Below, piece by piece: positions 1 to 7,881 of a stretch of DNA of 64,000 nucleotides. A program made the position numbers and the translations under genes. Source of the DNA: Bacillota bacterium (GTDB taxonomy: Bacteria; Bacillota; Bacilli; Paenibacillales; NBRC-103111); the NCBI GenBank assembly GCA_023386955.1, contig JAEWIS010000024.1, positions 1 through 64,000 of the forward strand, given 5' to 3'. Positions within the stretch are counted from its first letter, which is position 1; each line of letters begins with the position of its first letter. The notes beneath the pieces were generated by a model, which was not told the DNA's origin, ran no database searches, and saw only the letters and a list, made by a program, of their open reading frames with translations.

Positions 1-299
1 GTAGAATGCATAGTAACAGCTCTCCTTTGCTATGTAGCTCTGAAATGGGTGGTGGTCACTTTCCATTTTAACCTACGACAGTAGCAATTTGGAGGGCTGC
101 CCTTTGTTTACGTTCATCTTAGCTAGAACGCAGAACAATCCGGTTTTTCCCGTGAAATGGAGCAGCCGGAGCACCCGCCATTCCCGTTCGGCAGCATTTA
201 AATGGGTTATAAGCCCTAAAAAACCGGAACAATTTCGACAAAAAGTCCCTGATTTTCGACTGTTCTCCAAAAATAATACGTTCAACGGCAGATTTTTTA
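1..299. other. Non-coding leader region with Spo0A-like boxes
   Basis: I see no convincing gene here; the open frames on both strands lack ribosome sites and resemble nothing I know. The stretch does hold a perfect match to the Spo0A box on the minus strand (TTTGTCGAA, 234-242) and a second imperfect box about 20 bp further on (253-262), upstream of the promoter of the first gene. Confidence 0.4.
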
Positions 300-308
300 T
301 GTTATGAT
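300..308 (+). promoter_or_regulatory. Extended -10 promoter of the first gene
   Basis: TG-T-TATGAT is an extended -10 element about 37 bases before the TTG start at 345. There is no good -35 hexamer at normal spacing, which is acceptable for the extended -10 class. Confidence 0.4.
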
Positions 309-344
309 ATAGGGCGGGGGTGGAAATGAAAGGAGAGTTGATCG

Positions 345-1667
345 TTGACTAAGAAAAAGGGTTTGCTTATTATCCTTTGCATCTTCGGGCTTTCCGCTCT
401 CGTCTTCAGCCAGTGCGTCGGTACACGGAGCAATGGCGGTGATTCCACAGCAACAGGCCTTCCCAGCTCCCGTTCGACTTCGAACGGAAGCGATTCCACA
501 GAAGGCGGCCAAGTCATCAAGGTGGCTGTCGCAATGGATTCACGGGAATACGACCTGTTCTCCCGCATGGCCAAGCGGTTTTCGGAAATGCATGAGGGCA
601 TTGATATCCAGATCGAGAATGTTTCACAGCTGGAGGCGTACGAGAAGTGGAAGAAGGCCGCCCAGTTGGGGGAAGCACCGGATCTGATGCTCTTGGACAA
701 TGATTGGGTCCAGGAGTTTGCCGCGTTGGGCTTCCTGCAGCCCGTAGGGGAATTCTTCTCCACGGACCAGCAGAATGCCCGGATTGCCAAGCTCATGAAT
801 CAGGTAAAATGGAACGGCTACATATGGGGTGTACCCAAGGATGTTGATCCGTATATCCTGGTCTGGAACAAAAAAACCGCAACGGAAAACAAGCTGTCCC
901 GCGCGCCGGAAACAGGCGACGAGCTGCTGGCGTGGAATAAGCAGCTGATGAAGCCGGAGGATGGCCGGTACGGCCTCTATTTCGATCCTCAGGATCCGTA
1001 TGCCTTTATCGCGGCGGCTTCTTCTTTGACTTCCGGCTGGCTGGGCAAAGAGGAAGTGTGGACCAACGACGCCGAGGCACAGAAGCGGCTGGAGAATTTC
1101 CTGGCGCCCCAGGAGGAAACCTGGGCGGGCAAGGCATTCCCCAAGAATTATCCGCTGCCCTCCGCAACCTGGTCACCTTGGGAGCTGATGGCCAAGGGGC
1201 AAATTGCTGCCATGATCACCACTGTCTCCGAGTACAAGCAGCGTGCGGCAGATTCGAACCTGGGAATGGCCTCCATTCCGGTCCTGGTCGCCAATGACCA
1301 GAAAACCGTCTGGTTAAAGGGAAGAAGCTTCACCGTCTCCTCCCGTTCCCCGCACACCAAGCTGCTGATGGATTGGATCAAGGAGCTGACCACACCGGAG
1401 AGTGAAATTGCTTTCTGGACGGAAGCCCAGCTGCTGCCCGCCCAAATCCCGGCTTACAGCCTTGTCCCGCTTAAGGGAGATGAGCAGATCAAGTCCTTTG
1501 ACTGGCTGATCAGCCAAGGCAGAGTGCTGCCCATCGCCTCCGAAACCTCCAAAAGTTTGTCCGCCCTCCAGAAGGAGCTGGTCAAGCTGTGGAAAACGGA
1601 GAATACAGTCAAAACACTGATGGAGCACACCGACAAGTCCTGGAAACTGGAAGACCGCAAGCCGTAA
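345..1667 (+). CDS. Extracellular solute-binding protein (family 1), orphan
   Basis: Predicted 440-residue substrate-binding protein of the sugar/oligosaccharide ABC type. It has an N-terminal hydrophobic signal (residues 6-22) ending at Cys24, then a Ser/Gly/Thr-rich linker to about residue 50, then a periplasmic-binding fold with the family pattern of aromatic-rich central repeats (VWNKKT, GLYFDP). The residue before Cys24 is Gln, unusual for a lipobox, so lipid attachment is likely but not certain. The TTG start is chosen because AAAGGAG lies just upstream. No permease or ATPase is next to it, so it either serves a transporter encoded elsewhere or works as a sensor component. Two Spo0A-like boxes lie upstream. 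Confidence 0.75.
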   Translation: MTKKKGLLIILCIFGLSALVFSQCVGTRSNGGDSTATGLPSSRSTSNGSDSTEGGQVIKVAVAMDSREYDLFSRMAKRFSEMHEGIDIQIENVSQLEAYEKWKKAAQLGEAPDLMLLDNDWVQEFAALGFLQPVGEFFSTDQQNARIAKLMNQVKWNGYIWGVPKDVDPYILVWNKKTATENKLSRAPETGDELLAWNKQLMKPEDGRYGLYFDPQDPYAFIAAASSLTSGWLGKEEVWTNDAEAQKRLENFLAPQEETWAGKAFPKNYPLPSATWSPWELMAKGQIAAMITTVSEYKQRAADSNLGMASIPVLVANDQKTVWLKGRSFTVSSRSPHTKLLMDWIKELTTPESEIAFWTEAQLLPAQIPAYSLVPLKGDEQIKSFDWLISQGRVLPIASETSKSLSALQKELVKLWKTENTVKTLMEHTDKSWKLEDRKP

Positions 1668-1715
1668 CTCGACTTTCATCCGCTATCATCGACTATCAAC
1701 CACATATCTGCACAC

Positions 1716-1755
1716 AAAAAGACCCGCGGGCCCCAAGAGGCAACGCGGGTTTTTC
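1716..1755. terminator. Bidirectional terminator between convergent genes
   Basis: AAAAAGACCCGCG pairs with CGCGGGTTTTT around a short loop, giving an A-run on one side and a T-run on the other. It can end both the solute-binding gene and the opposing coiled-coil gene. Confidence 0.7.
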
Positions 1756-1773
1756 ACATTTAGGTGCAGTCTC

Positions 1774-2898
1774 TTACTGCTTGATGCGCAGGTGCAGAAT
1801 GCCGTTCTTCATGTTAACCTCCGTAACGCTGATTCCTTTGAGGAAGAGGCTAGGGGTAAAGCCCAGATCAAATTCCTCCTCCAGGGACCGGTTGGAAGTC
1901 TCCGGAAGTATGAAGCCGCTGTACGTAAGCTGATCCACATGGAACTGCAGCTTGTTTACGGTTTTGTTCTCAATGGTATAGTGCCCTTTGATGGAAACAT
2001 CCACACCGTCCTCACGGCCGGAGGCGAACAGCTCGTCATTTTCGAACCGGAAGCTGATATTGTTGAACAGCGGGTTTTTGGAGCGGAAGAAGGTAGTCAG
2101 ATCGCTGTCGGAAATTTCGAAAACCATACTGCCTGTTTTAAAATCGATATCCTTAATATAGGTGCTTGCGTTTTTGCCGGTTAATAGCTCCGGCAGGCTT
2201 TGCATCGCCTGCGAAATAGAAGCCAGATATTTGCGGAACATGGGTACGCCTTTGTCTTTCCACTCCACCGTAAAACGATCCAGCTCCTGGCGGAGGGTTT
2301 CCCCGTCAGGGCTTGTGGCAATAACCGTTTCAATTTCCTGGGCAATAGTCACCGCTTTTTCCCGCTGGGCAAGGAAGGAGGCCTTCACATCGGCAAGTTC
2401 CTGCCGCTCCTTCTGCAGCAGCTCCCGGGAGGTTACCAGACTGTTGTAAGAGTCCGCATAAGCGTTCAGCGAGCGGTGATCATTCTGCACCAGCAGATTG
2501 AAATATTCGTAGATGGAGATAGCATCGGACATGGAGCGTGCCGAAAGCACCAGCATCCAGATGTTCACCCGATCACCCATATAGTAGGCGCGCAGCACCT
2601 TGCCTGCATGCTCGCGGGTTTTCTCCACCTTTTCCTGATTGGAGGCGATGCTTTGCTCCGTTTCGGCAATCTGGCCCGCAAGCTTCGTGTCCTGTGCCGA
2701 CAGACGGGCAATTTCCTGGTCAAGCTCCGCAAGGTTAAGTCCCTTCTGGAGCAGCGCGCGGGTTTCCTCTAAAGTGGGCTCCGCTGAGCCGGGTGCCACA
2801 CTTCCCAGGGAAAGGCTGGTGCATAACACAATCCCCAGAATAAGCCGGAGCGCTCTATGGCGGAAAATATGGTTTAACAATCGCGGTTTGCTTCTCAT
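1774..2898 (-). CDS. Secreted coiled-coil protein with PcsB/CwlO-like N-terminal region
   Basis: Predicted 374-residue exported protein. The start at 2898 (MRSKPRLL) is chosen because AGGAG lies 7 bases upstream; the frame is open further upstream but without a ribosome site. A signal peptide covers about residues 1-40 (cleavage near GSAEP). Residues 45-190 are heptad-rich coiled coil, and the YYMGDRVNIWMLVLSA segment after the first helix pair resembles the hinge of PcsB/CwlO-type cell-wall hydrolase regulators. The C-terminal half is a beta-rich domain I do not recognise, and no NlpC/P60 or CHAP catalytic domain is present. A role at the cell wall is inferred, not shown. Confidence 0.55.
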   Translation of the reverse strand: MRSKPRLLNHIFRHRALRLILGIVLCTSLSLGSVAPGSAEPTLEETRALLQKGLNLAELDQEIARLSAQDTKLAGQIAETEQSIASNQEKVEKTREHAGKVLRAYYMGDRVNIWMLVLSARSMSDAISIYEYFNLLVQNDHRSLNAYADSYNSLVTSRELLQKERQELADVKASFLAQREKAVTIAQEIETVIATSPDGETLRQELDRFTVEWKDKGVPMFRKYLASISQAMQSLPELLTGKNASTYIKDIDFKTGSMVFEISDSDLTTFFRSKNPLFNNISFRFENDELFASGREDGVDVSIKGHYTIENKTVNKLQFHVDQLTYSGFILPETSNRSLEEEFDLGFTPSLFLKGISVTEVNMKNGILHLRIKQ

Positions 2899-3009
2899 AG
2901 AACGACTCCTAACTCGAAATCGGGAGGGCTCCCCATATGGGGTGGACGTGCTGGGAGAGTCTATCATTAACCATATCTTGCAGCGCCCAAAAACATGACA
3001 GTTTTCTTG

Positions 3010-3033
3010 AAAAAAACAGGCCCAAAAGGGCCT
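3010..3033 (-). terminator. Terminator of the minus-strand lipoprotein gene
   Basis: Read on the minus strand, AGGCCC-TTTT-GGGCCT is followed by a run of seven T, just after the stop codon at 3046. Confidence 0.75.
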
Positions 3034-3045
3034 AGGGTGCTCTAG

Positions 3046-4029
3046 TTACTTCTGCTTGGTCTGGGGCATCAGCAGCTTCAGAATATCGCCCAAGGACCGG
3101 GCGTTGGCCGGCGGCTCCTGCTTAAAGGCGGGGGTGCCGTTAATATCGGCGAAGGACTGCTCCAGCTTGATGGAATTGGCGGCGGATGCACCGCCGGCTC
3201 CCGTGCCGCTGAAGGTCAGCTGCAGATTCTCGCGGCGCACAAAGCCGGTTTGGTCAACGGCTACGGAGATTTCCCCCGGCGCCTGAAGAACGAAGCCTGC
3301 AGCGGCAGACTTCAAGGATTGAACCTGGTCATCCCCGGCAATGCCCGCAGCGGAAAGGCGGTCAATAAGCTCCGGAAGTTTGCCTTTAATAGCTGCTTCA
3401 ATTTCGCTTTTGTTCTTTTCTGTAATCTCCAGACGGTAAACCGGGAGTTTGCTGCCGTCGGCCTGCACCGTGTCCTCAACAGTGGCAAACCATTTGGCGT
3501 CCATATCTGCGATCAGCAGCCGGAAGGCCTCGGAGACCAGCTTGCCGGCTGCCTTCAGACTATCCTGGGTAAAGGGACTGGTTTGCCCGGAGAGGCTCGA
3601 AAGCTCCGCCATATCCAGAGAAAAGCTTTCATTCTGCTTGCCTAAAAGTGGAAGCTGCAGATACAATTTGTTATCCTTAAACAATAACGGCAAGGCCATG
3701 GCTGTTGTTGACCCCTCCGGGGTGCTTTTTAGCTCGGCCTCCAAGCGGACGGGCTCATAAGTGGCTGCGCCGCTCCACTCCAGTGTGCCCTTGGTCAGCA
3801 TACCTTTGAGTGCGGAAGCAATCAGGTTTTTGCCGGCCCCTTCAGAGGGCAGCTGGATATTCATCGTGGCTTTTCCCGAGAAGGAATACGCCGCGGCTTC
3901 ACTTTGCTTCAGAAAGGCCTGCTCCATTTTTTCTTTGGCCAAATCCGGCTCCTTGGTACAGCCGGCCCCCACTGCGGCGACAGCCAGAAGGGTGCCCATA
4001 AGCAGGGTTTTGGTAACATTTTTGCGCAT
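3046..4029 (-). CDS. Lipoprotein with LolA/LppX-like fold candidate
   Basis: Predicted 327-residue lipoprotein. The signal ends in VGAGC, making Cys24 the lipidated residue. The ATG at 4029 is preferred over a TTG 24 bases upstream, because AAAGGAG lies between the two. The body alternates amphipathic beta strands with phrases such as ATMNIQL, LKSTPEG, LYLQLPLL and VYRLEITEKN, the pattern of DUF6612/LppX-type lipid-binding lipoproteins of Firmicutes; I offer this as a fold guess only. It is monocistronic with its own terminator and divergent from the methyltransferase gene. Confidence 0.55.
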   Translation of the reverse strand: MRKNVTKTLLMGTLLAVAAVGAGCTKEPDLAKEKMEQAFLKQSEAAAYSFSGKATMNIQLPSEGAGKNLIASALKGMLTKGTLEWSGAATYEPVRLEAELKSTPEGSTTAMALPLLFKDNKLYLQLPLLGKQNESFSLDMAELSSLSGQTSPFTQDSLKAAGKLVSEAFRLLIADMDAKWFATVEDTVQADGSKLPVYRLEITEKNKSEIEAAIKGKLPELIDRLSAAGIAGDDQVQSLKSAAAGFVLQAPGEISVAVDQTGFVRRENLQLTFSGTGAGGASAANSIKLEQSFADINGTPAFKQEPPANARSLGDILKLLMPQTKQK

Positions 4030-4138
4030 AACGGGGATGTTCTCCTTTAACAATGTAAGTTATGTTCCATTATACTGGCATCCGGTTTGTTTGTCTCTAT
4101 GAAACAGCCTCTTACGAAACCGGAAGATGGAGGAACTC

Positions 4139-5263
4139 ATGAAACATTCTATAGACCATCCTGAGTCCGTCTCAAGTCTGGAAACAGCGGTCAGACGGAA
4201 GATCGATGCCGGCTCTCTGGCTGCCATCACGTTCCGGGATTACATGGAGCTGTGTTTGTATCATCCCCAGTGGGGGTATTACATGCAGCCCCGGGAGAAA
4301 ATCGGCAAAGCCGGCGATTTTTATACGGCATCGAATATCGGCGGCGTTCTTGGTGAAGCGTTGGCTTACTATATTGCCCGCCAAGCCGATTCTCTAACCG
4401 GTCCGGTCTGCATGATGGAATGGGGAGCCGGAACGGGAAGGTTGGCGGCGCAGCTTCTGGACGGTATCCGGGAGCATTTCCCGGAGCTGTACCTGCGAAT
4501 CCATTATATTGCTGTGGAAAAGAGCCCCTGGCACCAACAAAGCCAGAAGCAGCAGTTGGCGGATCACTTACATATTGTCCGGCAATGGACACCCGAGGAA
4601 GCGGTGGAAGCAGGCGGGGCAGGCCAGGCGGACTTTCTTTTGTCCAACGAGCTGCTGGATGCTTTTCCCGTTCACCGGCTCCGGCAGCGAAATCAAGCGC
4701 TGATAGAGCTTTATGTAGGTTGGGATGTTTCCGCAGGTGGGTTTCATGAGCTTGAGTTACCCTGTGTGGACGAAGCACTCATCCGTTACTTGAGGGATTC
4801 GGGAATCGAGCTGGCAGACGGGCAAACCGCAGATATTTCTTTGGAGGCACCCCTCTGGTTGGGCGAAAGGCTGGGGGAGCTGAAAAGCGGAGAGCTAATT
4901 ACTATTGATTACGGGGATACTGCCTTGGAATTGTTCGGAACTCACCGTATGAACGGCACACTTCTATGCTATAAAAATCATTTGGCTGGCGAAAACCCGT
5001 ATATTTATGCAGGAGAACAGGATATAACCGCTCATGTGGATTTCAGTGCCTGTATCCGTTCAGGAATTCAGGCCGGCGTCAATCGGTGGCAGCTGATGAC
5101 CCAGAAGGAGTTTCTCCTGGAAAGCGGCGTGCTGGAGCGTCTGGTGTCCCATGATGGCCGTGATCCCTTCAGTCCGGCGTCCAAACGGAACCGGGCCATC
5201 AGGCAGCTCCTGTTGTCCGATGGGATGAGCGAATTGTTCAAGGTGCTGATCCAAAAGAAATAA
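4139..5263 (+). CDS. SAM-dependent methyltransferase, MidA/NDUFAF7 (DUF185) family
   Basis: Predicted 374-residue class I methyltransferase. Diagnostic features are the N-terminal phrase FRDYMELCLYHPQWGYY (about residues 35-51), GDFYTASNIGG, and the SAM-binding glycine loop MEWGAGTGRLAAQLL near residue 100, followed by LSNELLDAFPVHR. Family members methylate a protein arginine in mitochondria; the bacterial substrate is not settled. The ATG at 4139 is chosen because GGAGG sits 5 bases before it; an in-frame ATG at 4127 overlaps that ribosome site. A strong terminator follows. Confidence 0.8.
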   Translation: MKHSIDHPESVSSLETAVRRKIDAGSLAAITFRDYMELCLYHPQWGYYMQPREKIGKAGDFYTASNIGGVLGEALAYYIARQADSLTGPVCMMEWGAGTGRLAAQLLDGIREHFPELYLRIHYIAVEKSPWHQQSQKQQLADHLHIVRQWTPEEAVEAGGAGQADFLLSNELLDAFPVHRLRQRNQALIELYVGWDVSAGGFHELELPCVDEALIRYLRDSGIELADGQTADISLEAPLWLGERLGELKSGELITIDYGDTALELFGTHRMNGTLLCYKNHLAGENPYIYAGEQDITAHVDFSACIRSGIQAGVNRWQLMTQKEFLLESGVLERLVSHDGRDPFSPASKRNRAIRQLLLSDGMSELFKVLIQKK

Positions 5264-5278
5264 GTTGAATGGATGTCA

Positions 5279-5331
5279 AGGCTGGTTTCCGGCGTACTCC
5301 CACGCACACCGGAAGCCGGCCTTTTTTTGCC
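5279..5331 (+). terminator. Terminator after the methyltransferase gene
   Basis: A 13-bp stem (GGCTGGTTTCCGG with CCGGAAGCCGGCC, two G-U pairs) is followed by seven T. Confidence 0.8.
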
Positions 5332-5668
5332 GTGCATACAAGTTAGCTGATTTTACCCGGGAAGCTCTCCTAAAAGGTATGTTTCTAAGAAAAAGTGTCA
5401 ATACCGAATAGTATGAGAAGACTTTTGCAAGCAAATAGATTCTATGAATTCTAGTATCGGCATAACCATAAGTATGGAGTACATACCAGGCAGTTGCGCA
5501 TGGCGCCTATAAGATATGAAGCGGTTACCGGCTGCTGAAGGGGCTCTAGTTCTCCGTATGGCAAAAAGAGACCGGAGATCATACGCCGGACGTTTGCACG
5601 AAACCGGACATTAGAAGCATGCAAGGGGCACTGCAACAGGAGAATAACCTTTTTTGGGAGGTAGTAAA
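5332..5668. other. Long leader region before rsfA, no gene seen
   Basis: About 340 bases without a convincing gene. Small inverted repeats occur (TCTCCG with CGGAGA around 5550-5576), but I could not identify a riboswitch or a clear SigF/SigG promoter. It may contain the promoter and untranslated leader of the sporulation regulator that follows. Confidence 0.3.
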
Positions 5669-6319
5669 ATGTCAGCAGTCAGACAAGATGCGTGGAGTGA
5701 AGAGGATGATTTGATTTTGGCCGAGGTGACACTCCGCCATATTAGGGAAGGCGGCACGCAGTTAGCCGCATTCGAAGAAGTAGGGGAGCGGATCGGGCGG
5801 ACGGCCGCAGCTTGCGGATTCCGCTGGAACAGTTTTGTCCGCAAAAAATATGAGGCCGCCATCCAAATCGCCAAAAAGCAGCGGCAGCAGCGCAACCAGG
5901 CCAAGAAACATTCGTCCGGCGGTGCAACAGCTTCCGTGGCGATGCTCGAGGTCCAGGAATCCGGGTACACCCGGTCTGAAGGAATGATTTCGGAGGAATC
6001 CGTATCCATTGATGCGGTAATCCGTTTTCTGCGCCAGTGGAAAACCACCTATGCCGATATGTCCCGGCAAATCCGTACGCTGGAGAAGGATCTGGCAGAA
6101 ACCCGCGAGACCATGGCCTCGTTGCGCCGGGAGAATGAAAAGCTGAATTCCGAAGTCCATGATGTATCCACCGATTACAGGGTGGTGAATGACGACTATA
6201 AAGCGCTGATCCAGATTATGGACAGGGCAAGAAAGCTGTCTCTTCTGCAGGAAGAAGAAGAAGAGGCGAAATCCAAGTTTAAAATGGATGCAAACGGTAA
6301 CCTGGAGCGTATTGAATAA
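5669..6319 (+). CDS. rsfA: RsfA-family sporulation transcription factor
   Basis: Predicted 216-residue homologue of B. subtilis RsfA (YlbO), a forespore regulator that tunes the SigF regulon. The N-terminal Myb/SANT-like DNA-binding domain (about residues 1-60) is recognisable by AWSEEDDLILAEVTLRHI and GRTAAACGFRWNSFVRKKY. A basic linker rich in Lys/Gln follows, then a long coiled coil (about 120-205) with LEKDLAETRETMASLRREN. The ATG at 5669 is fixed by GGGAGG 8 bases upstream; a TTG at 5654 overlaps that site. Its place directly before panE matches B. subtilis ylbO-ylbP-panE, which supports the call. Confidence 0.85.
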   Translation: MSAVRQDAWSEEDDLILAEVTLRHIREGGTQLAAFEEVGERIGRTAAACGFRWNSFVRKKYEAAIQIAKKQRQQRNQAKKHSSGGATASVAMLEVQESGYTRSEGMISEESVSIDAVIRFLRQWKTTYADMSRQIRTLEKDLAETRETMASLRRENEKLNSEVHDVSTDYRVVNDDYKALIQIMDRARKLSLLQEEEEEAKSKFKMDANGNLERIE

Positions 6320-6353
6320 GAAAATATCCTTCCAATAAGAATAGACTGACATC

Positions 6354-6386
6354 AAAAGCGGCTTCCGTAAAAGGAGCCGCTTTTCC
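6354..6386 (+). terminator. Terminator after rsfA
   Basis: AAAAGCGGCT and AGCCGCTTTT form a 10-bp stem with an 11-base loop, ending in T-rich sequence. Confidence 0.75.
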
Positions 6387-6390
6387 TTTC

Positions 6391-6418
6391 TTGCCCTAAA
6401 GTGGTATAGTGGTATAGT
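6391..6418 (+). promoter_or_regulatory. SigA-type promoter of panE inside an 8-bp tandem repeat
   Basis: TTGCCC and TATAGT are 16 bases apart, about 20 bases before the start. The spacer and -10 are built from GTGGTATA repeated two and a half times, so another TATAGT lies 8 bases upstream of the proper one. Confidence 0.45.
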
Positions 6419-6438
6419 GGAAAAAAGGATGTGGGAGC

Positions 6439-7410
6439 ATGAACATCGAGATTATCGGCGGCGGCTCATTGGGTTTGCTGCTGGCAGGCCGCCTCGCGGC
6501 GGCTGACGGCGGAGGTTCGCTTACGCTGGTTGTGCGTACTCCCGGGCAGGCGGCGGCTGTTTCCCGGTTGGGGATTACGGTACAGGAGCAGGACGGCAAA
6601 CATCTGCATGCGACGGATGCCGGATGCCTGGATTTTGCCGCTTATTCCTCAAGGCTTCACCAAGCGGGAAGCGGCGCAGACTGGATCATTCTTGCTTTGA
6701 AGCAAAAGGATATCAGCCCCCAAGTTGTGGAGGCGGTCCGCAGACAGGCCTCGCAGAATACACGCTTATGCTGCATTCAGAATGGCATGGGGCACTTGGA
6801 GAAGCTGCGGGCTGTTTTTGAAGGAAGCAGGCTTTATGCCGCGGTAACCACAGAAGGCGCTATGCGGGTTTCGGATACGGAGGTCCGGCATACGGGAGCC
6901 GGAAGCACACGCGTCGGTGGTGTGGAAAAGGAAGAGCTCCTTACCCGGCCGTATGCTGAATCGCTGGCAGAAATGTTATGCAGGGCGGGCTTCCGCACTG
7001 AGGTTTCTGATCATATTCAGATGGATGTTTGGGACAAACTGATTATGAACTGCGTGATTAACCCGCTAACCGCCCTGCTGGAGATCCGCAACGGCCAGCT
7101 GCTGGAGCAGCCCCGGTGTATGGAGCTCATGAGGAGCTTGTATGAAGAAGCGGAATCTGTTGCTGCGGCTGCCGGATACGGAAGGCCGGAGGGGGTTCGT
7201 TGGGGAAGGCTGGTTGAGGTGTGCCGGGCAACGGCAGGGAACCGTTCGTCAATGCTGCAGGATGTGACGGCGGGTCGCCTTACGGAATTGGAGTGGCTGA
7301 CGGGCAGCTTGCTCCGGGAAGCGGAACGGGATGCCATCAAACTTCCTTTCCACGAGACAGTTCACCGCTTGGTTTTGGCCAAAGAAGCTTTGCGGGCGGG
7401 CTGCGAATAG
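6439..7410 (+). CDS. panE: 2-dehydropantoate 2-reductase (ketopantoate reductase family)
   Basis: Predicted 323-residue NADPH-dependent reductase converting ketopantoate to pantoate in the pantothenate/CoA pathway. The N-terminal Rossmann motif is IIGGGSLGLLLAG. LALKQKD and CIQNGMGH match the ApbA/PanE nucleotide and substrate regions, and DKLIMNCVINPLTALL carries the catalytic Lys with the conserved Asn-Pro-Leu-Thr. Length agrees with the family (about 300). The ApbA/PanE family has members with other substrates, but position next to rsfA matches B. subtilis panE (ylbQ). Confidence 0.85.
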   Translation: MNIEIIGGGSLGLLLAGRLAAADGGGSLTLVVRTPGQAAAVSRLGITVQEQDGKHLHATDAGCLDFAAYSSRLHQAGSGADWIILALKQKDISPQVVEAVRRQASQNTRLCCIQNGMGHLEKLRAVFEGSRLYAAVTTEGAMRVSDTEVRHTGAGSTRVGGVEKEELLTRPYAESLAEMLCRAGFRTEVSDHIQMDVWDKLIMNCVINPLTALLEIRNGQLLEQPRCMELMRSLYEEAESVAAAAGYGRPEGVRWGRLVEVCRATAGNRSSMLQDVTAGRLTELEWLTGSLLREAERDAIKLPFHETVHRLVLAKEALRAGCE

Positions 7411-7667
7411 GAAGCAGATTGTCGAAAGCTTAATTAATTTGAATAAAAATACTTCAAAAATGTATAAATATAAGTTATCATAATTCCATGGAAGCTTTTC
7501 TTAAAAGGTTTACCCAAGAGAGGAATTTTTTCCACAAGAAAATCGTAGATTTTATTAACCGCCGGTTGTATAATTGAAAAAGATTATAATTCGGCCGAAA
7601 AAGATAAACCTTCTTTTATTGAATTGTTACTTACTTGTGAAATTTGTGAAGGAATTGAAAAAAATTA

Positions 7668-7696
7668 TTTACAGGTCAATAACTTTATGTTAAAAA
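7668..7696 (+). promoter_or_regulatory. Candidate promoter of the opp operon
   Basis: TTTACA and TAAAAA lie 17 bases apart in the AT-rich region. The -10 is a weak match, so this is tentative; its interest is that the 17-bp palindrome would start about 16 bases after the transcription start. Confidence 0.3.
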
Positions 7697-7718
7697 TAAT
7701 GACATGGAATTTATTTAG

Positions 7719-7735
7719 TGTGAGATAATCTCACA
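7719..7735 (+). promoter_or_regulatory. 17-bp perfect palindrome, candidate operator of opp
   Basis: TGTGAGATAATCTCACA is a perfect palindrome around a single central base. It does not fit the CodY, CcpA, Fur or PerR consensus, and it is not followed by a T-run, so an operator for an unidentified dimeric repressor is the best reading. Confidence 0.5.
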
Positions 7736-7881
7736 TGAAGAAAAAGGCACAAATTCGAAATGTTTTTGACCGGTGTACAAATGTTCATGGAGTTGGGCTA
7801 ATGGTGTGACAATCGTCACTGCTGGACGGTTGTTGTACCTTTACCATAAAAAAAGTATTCAGTATATTCGGGAGGGTTACT

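Larger units (their letters stand above)
7411..7881 (+). promoter_or_regulatory. AT-rich control region of the opp operon
   Basis: About 470 bases, clearly more AT-rich than the flanking genes, with no convincing gene. It holds a near-perfect Spo0A box (ATTGTCGAA, 7418-7426), a candidate promoter at 7668-7696, a perfect 17-bp palindrome at 7719-7735 and the oppA ribosome site GGGAGGG. The leader would be about 180 bases if the candidate promoter is used. Confidence 0.5.

Noticed and set aside
5332..5668. Riboswitch or SigF promoter before rsfA
   Set aside because: Small inverted repeats are present, but I found no known riboswitch core and no hexamer pair at the right spacing.
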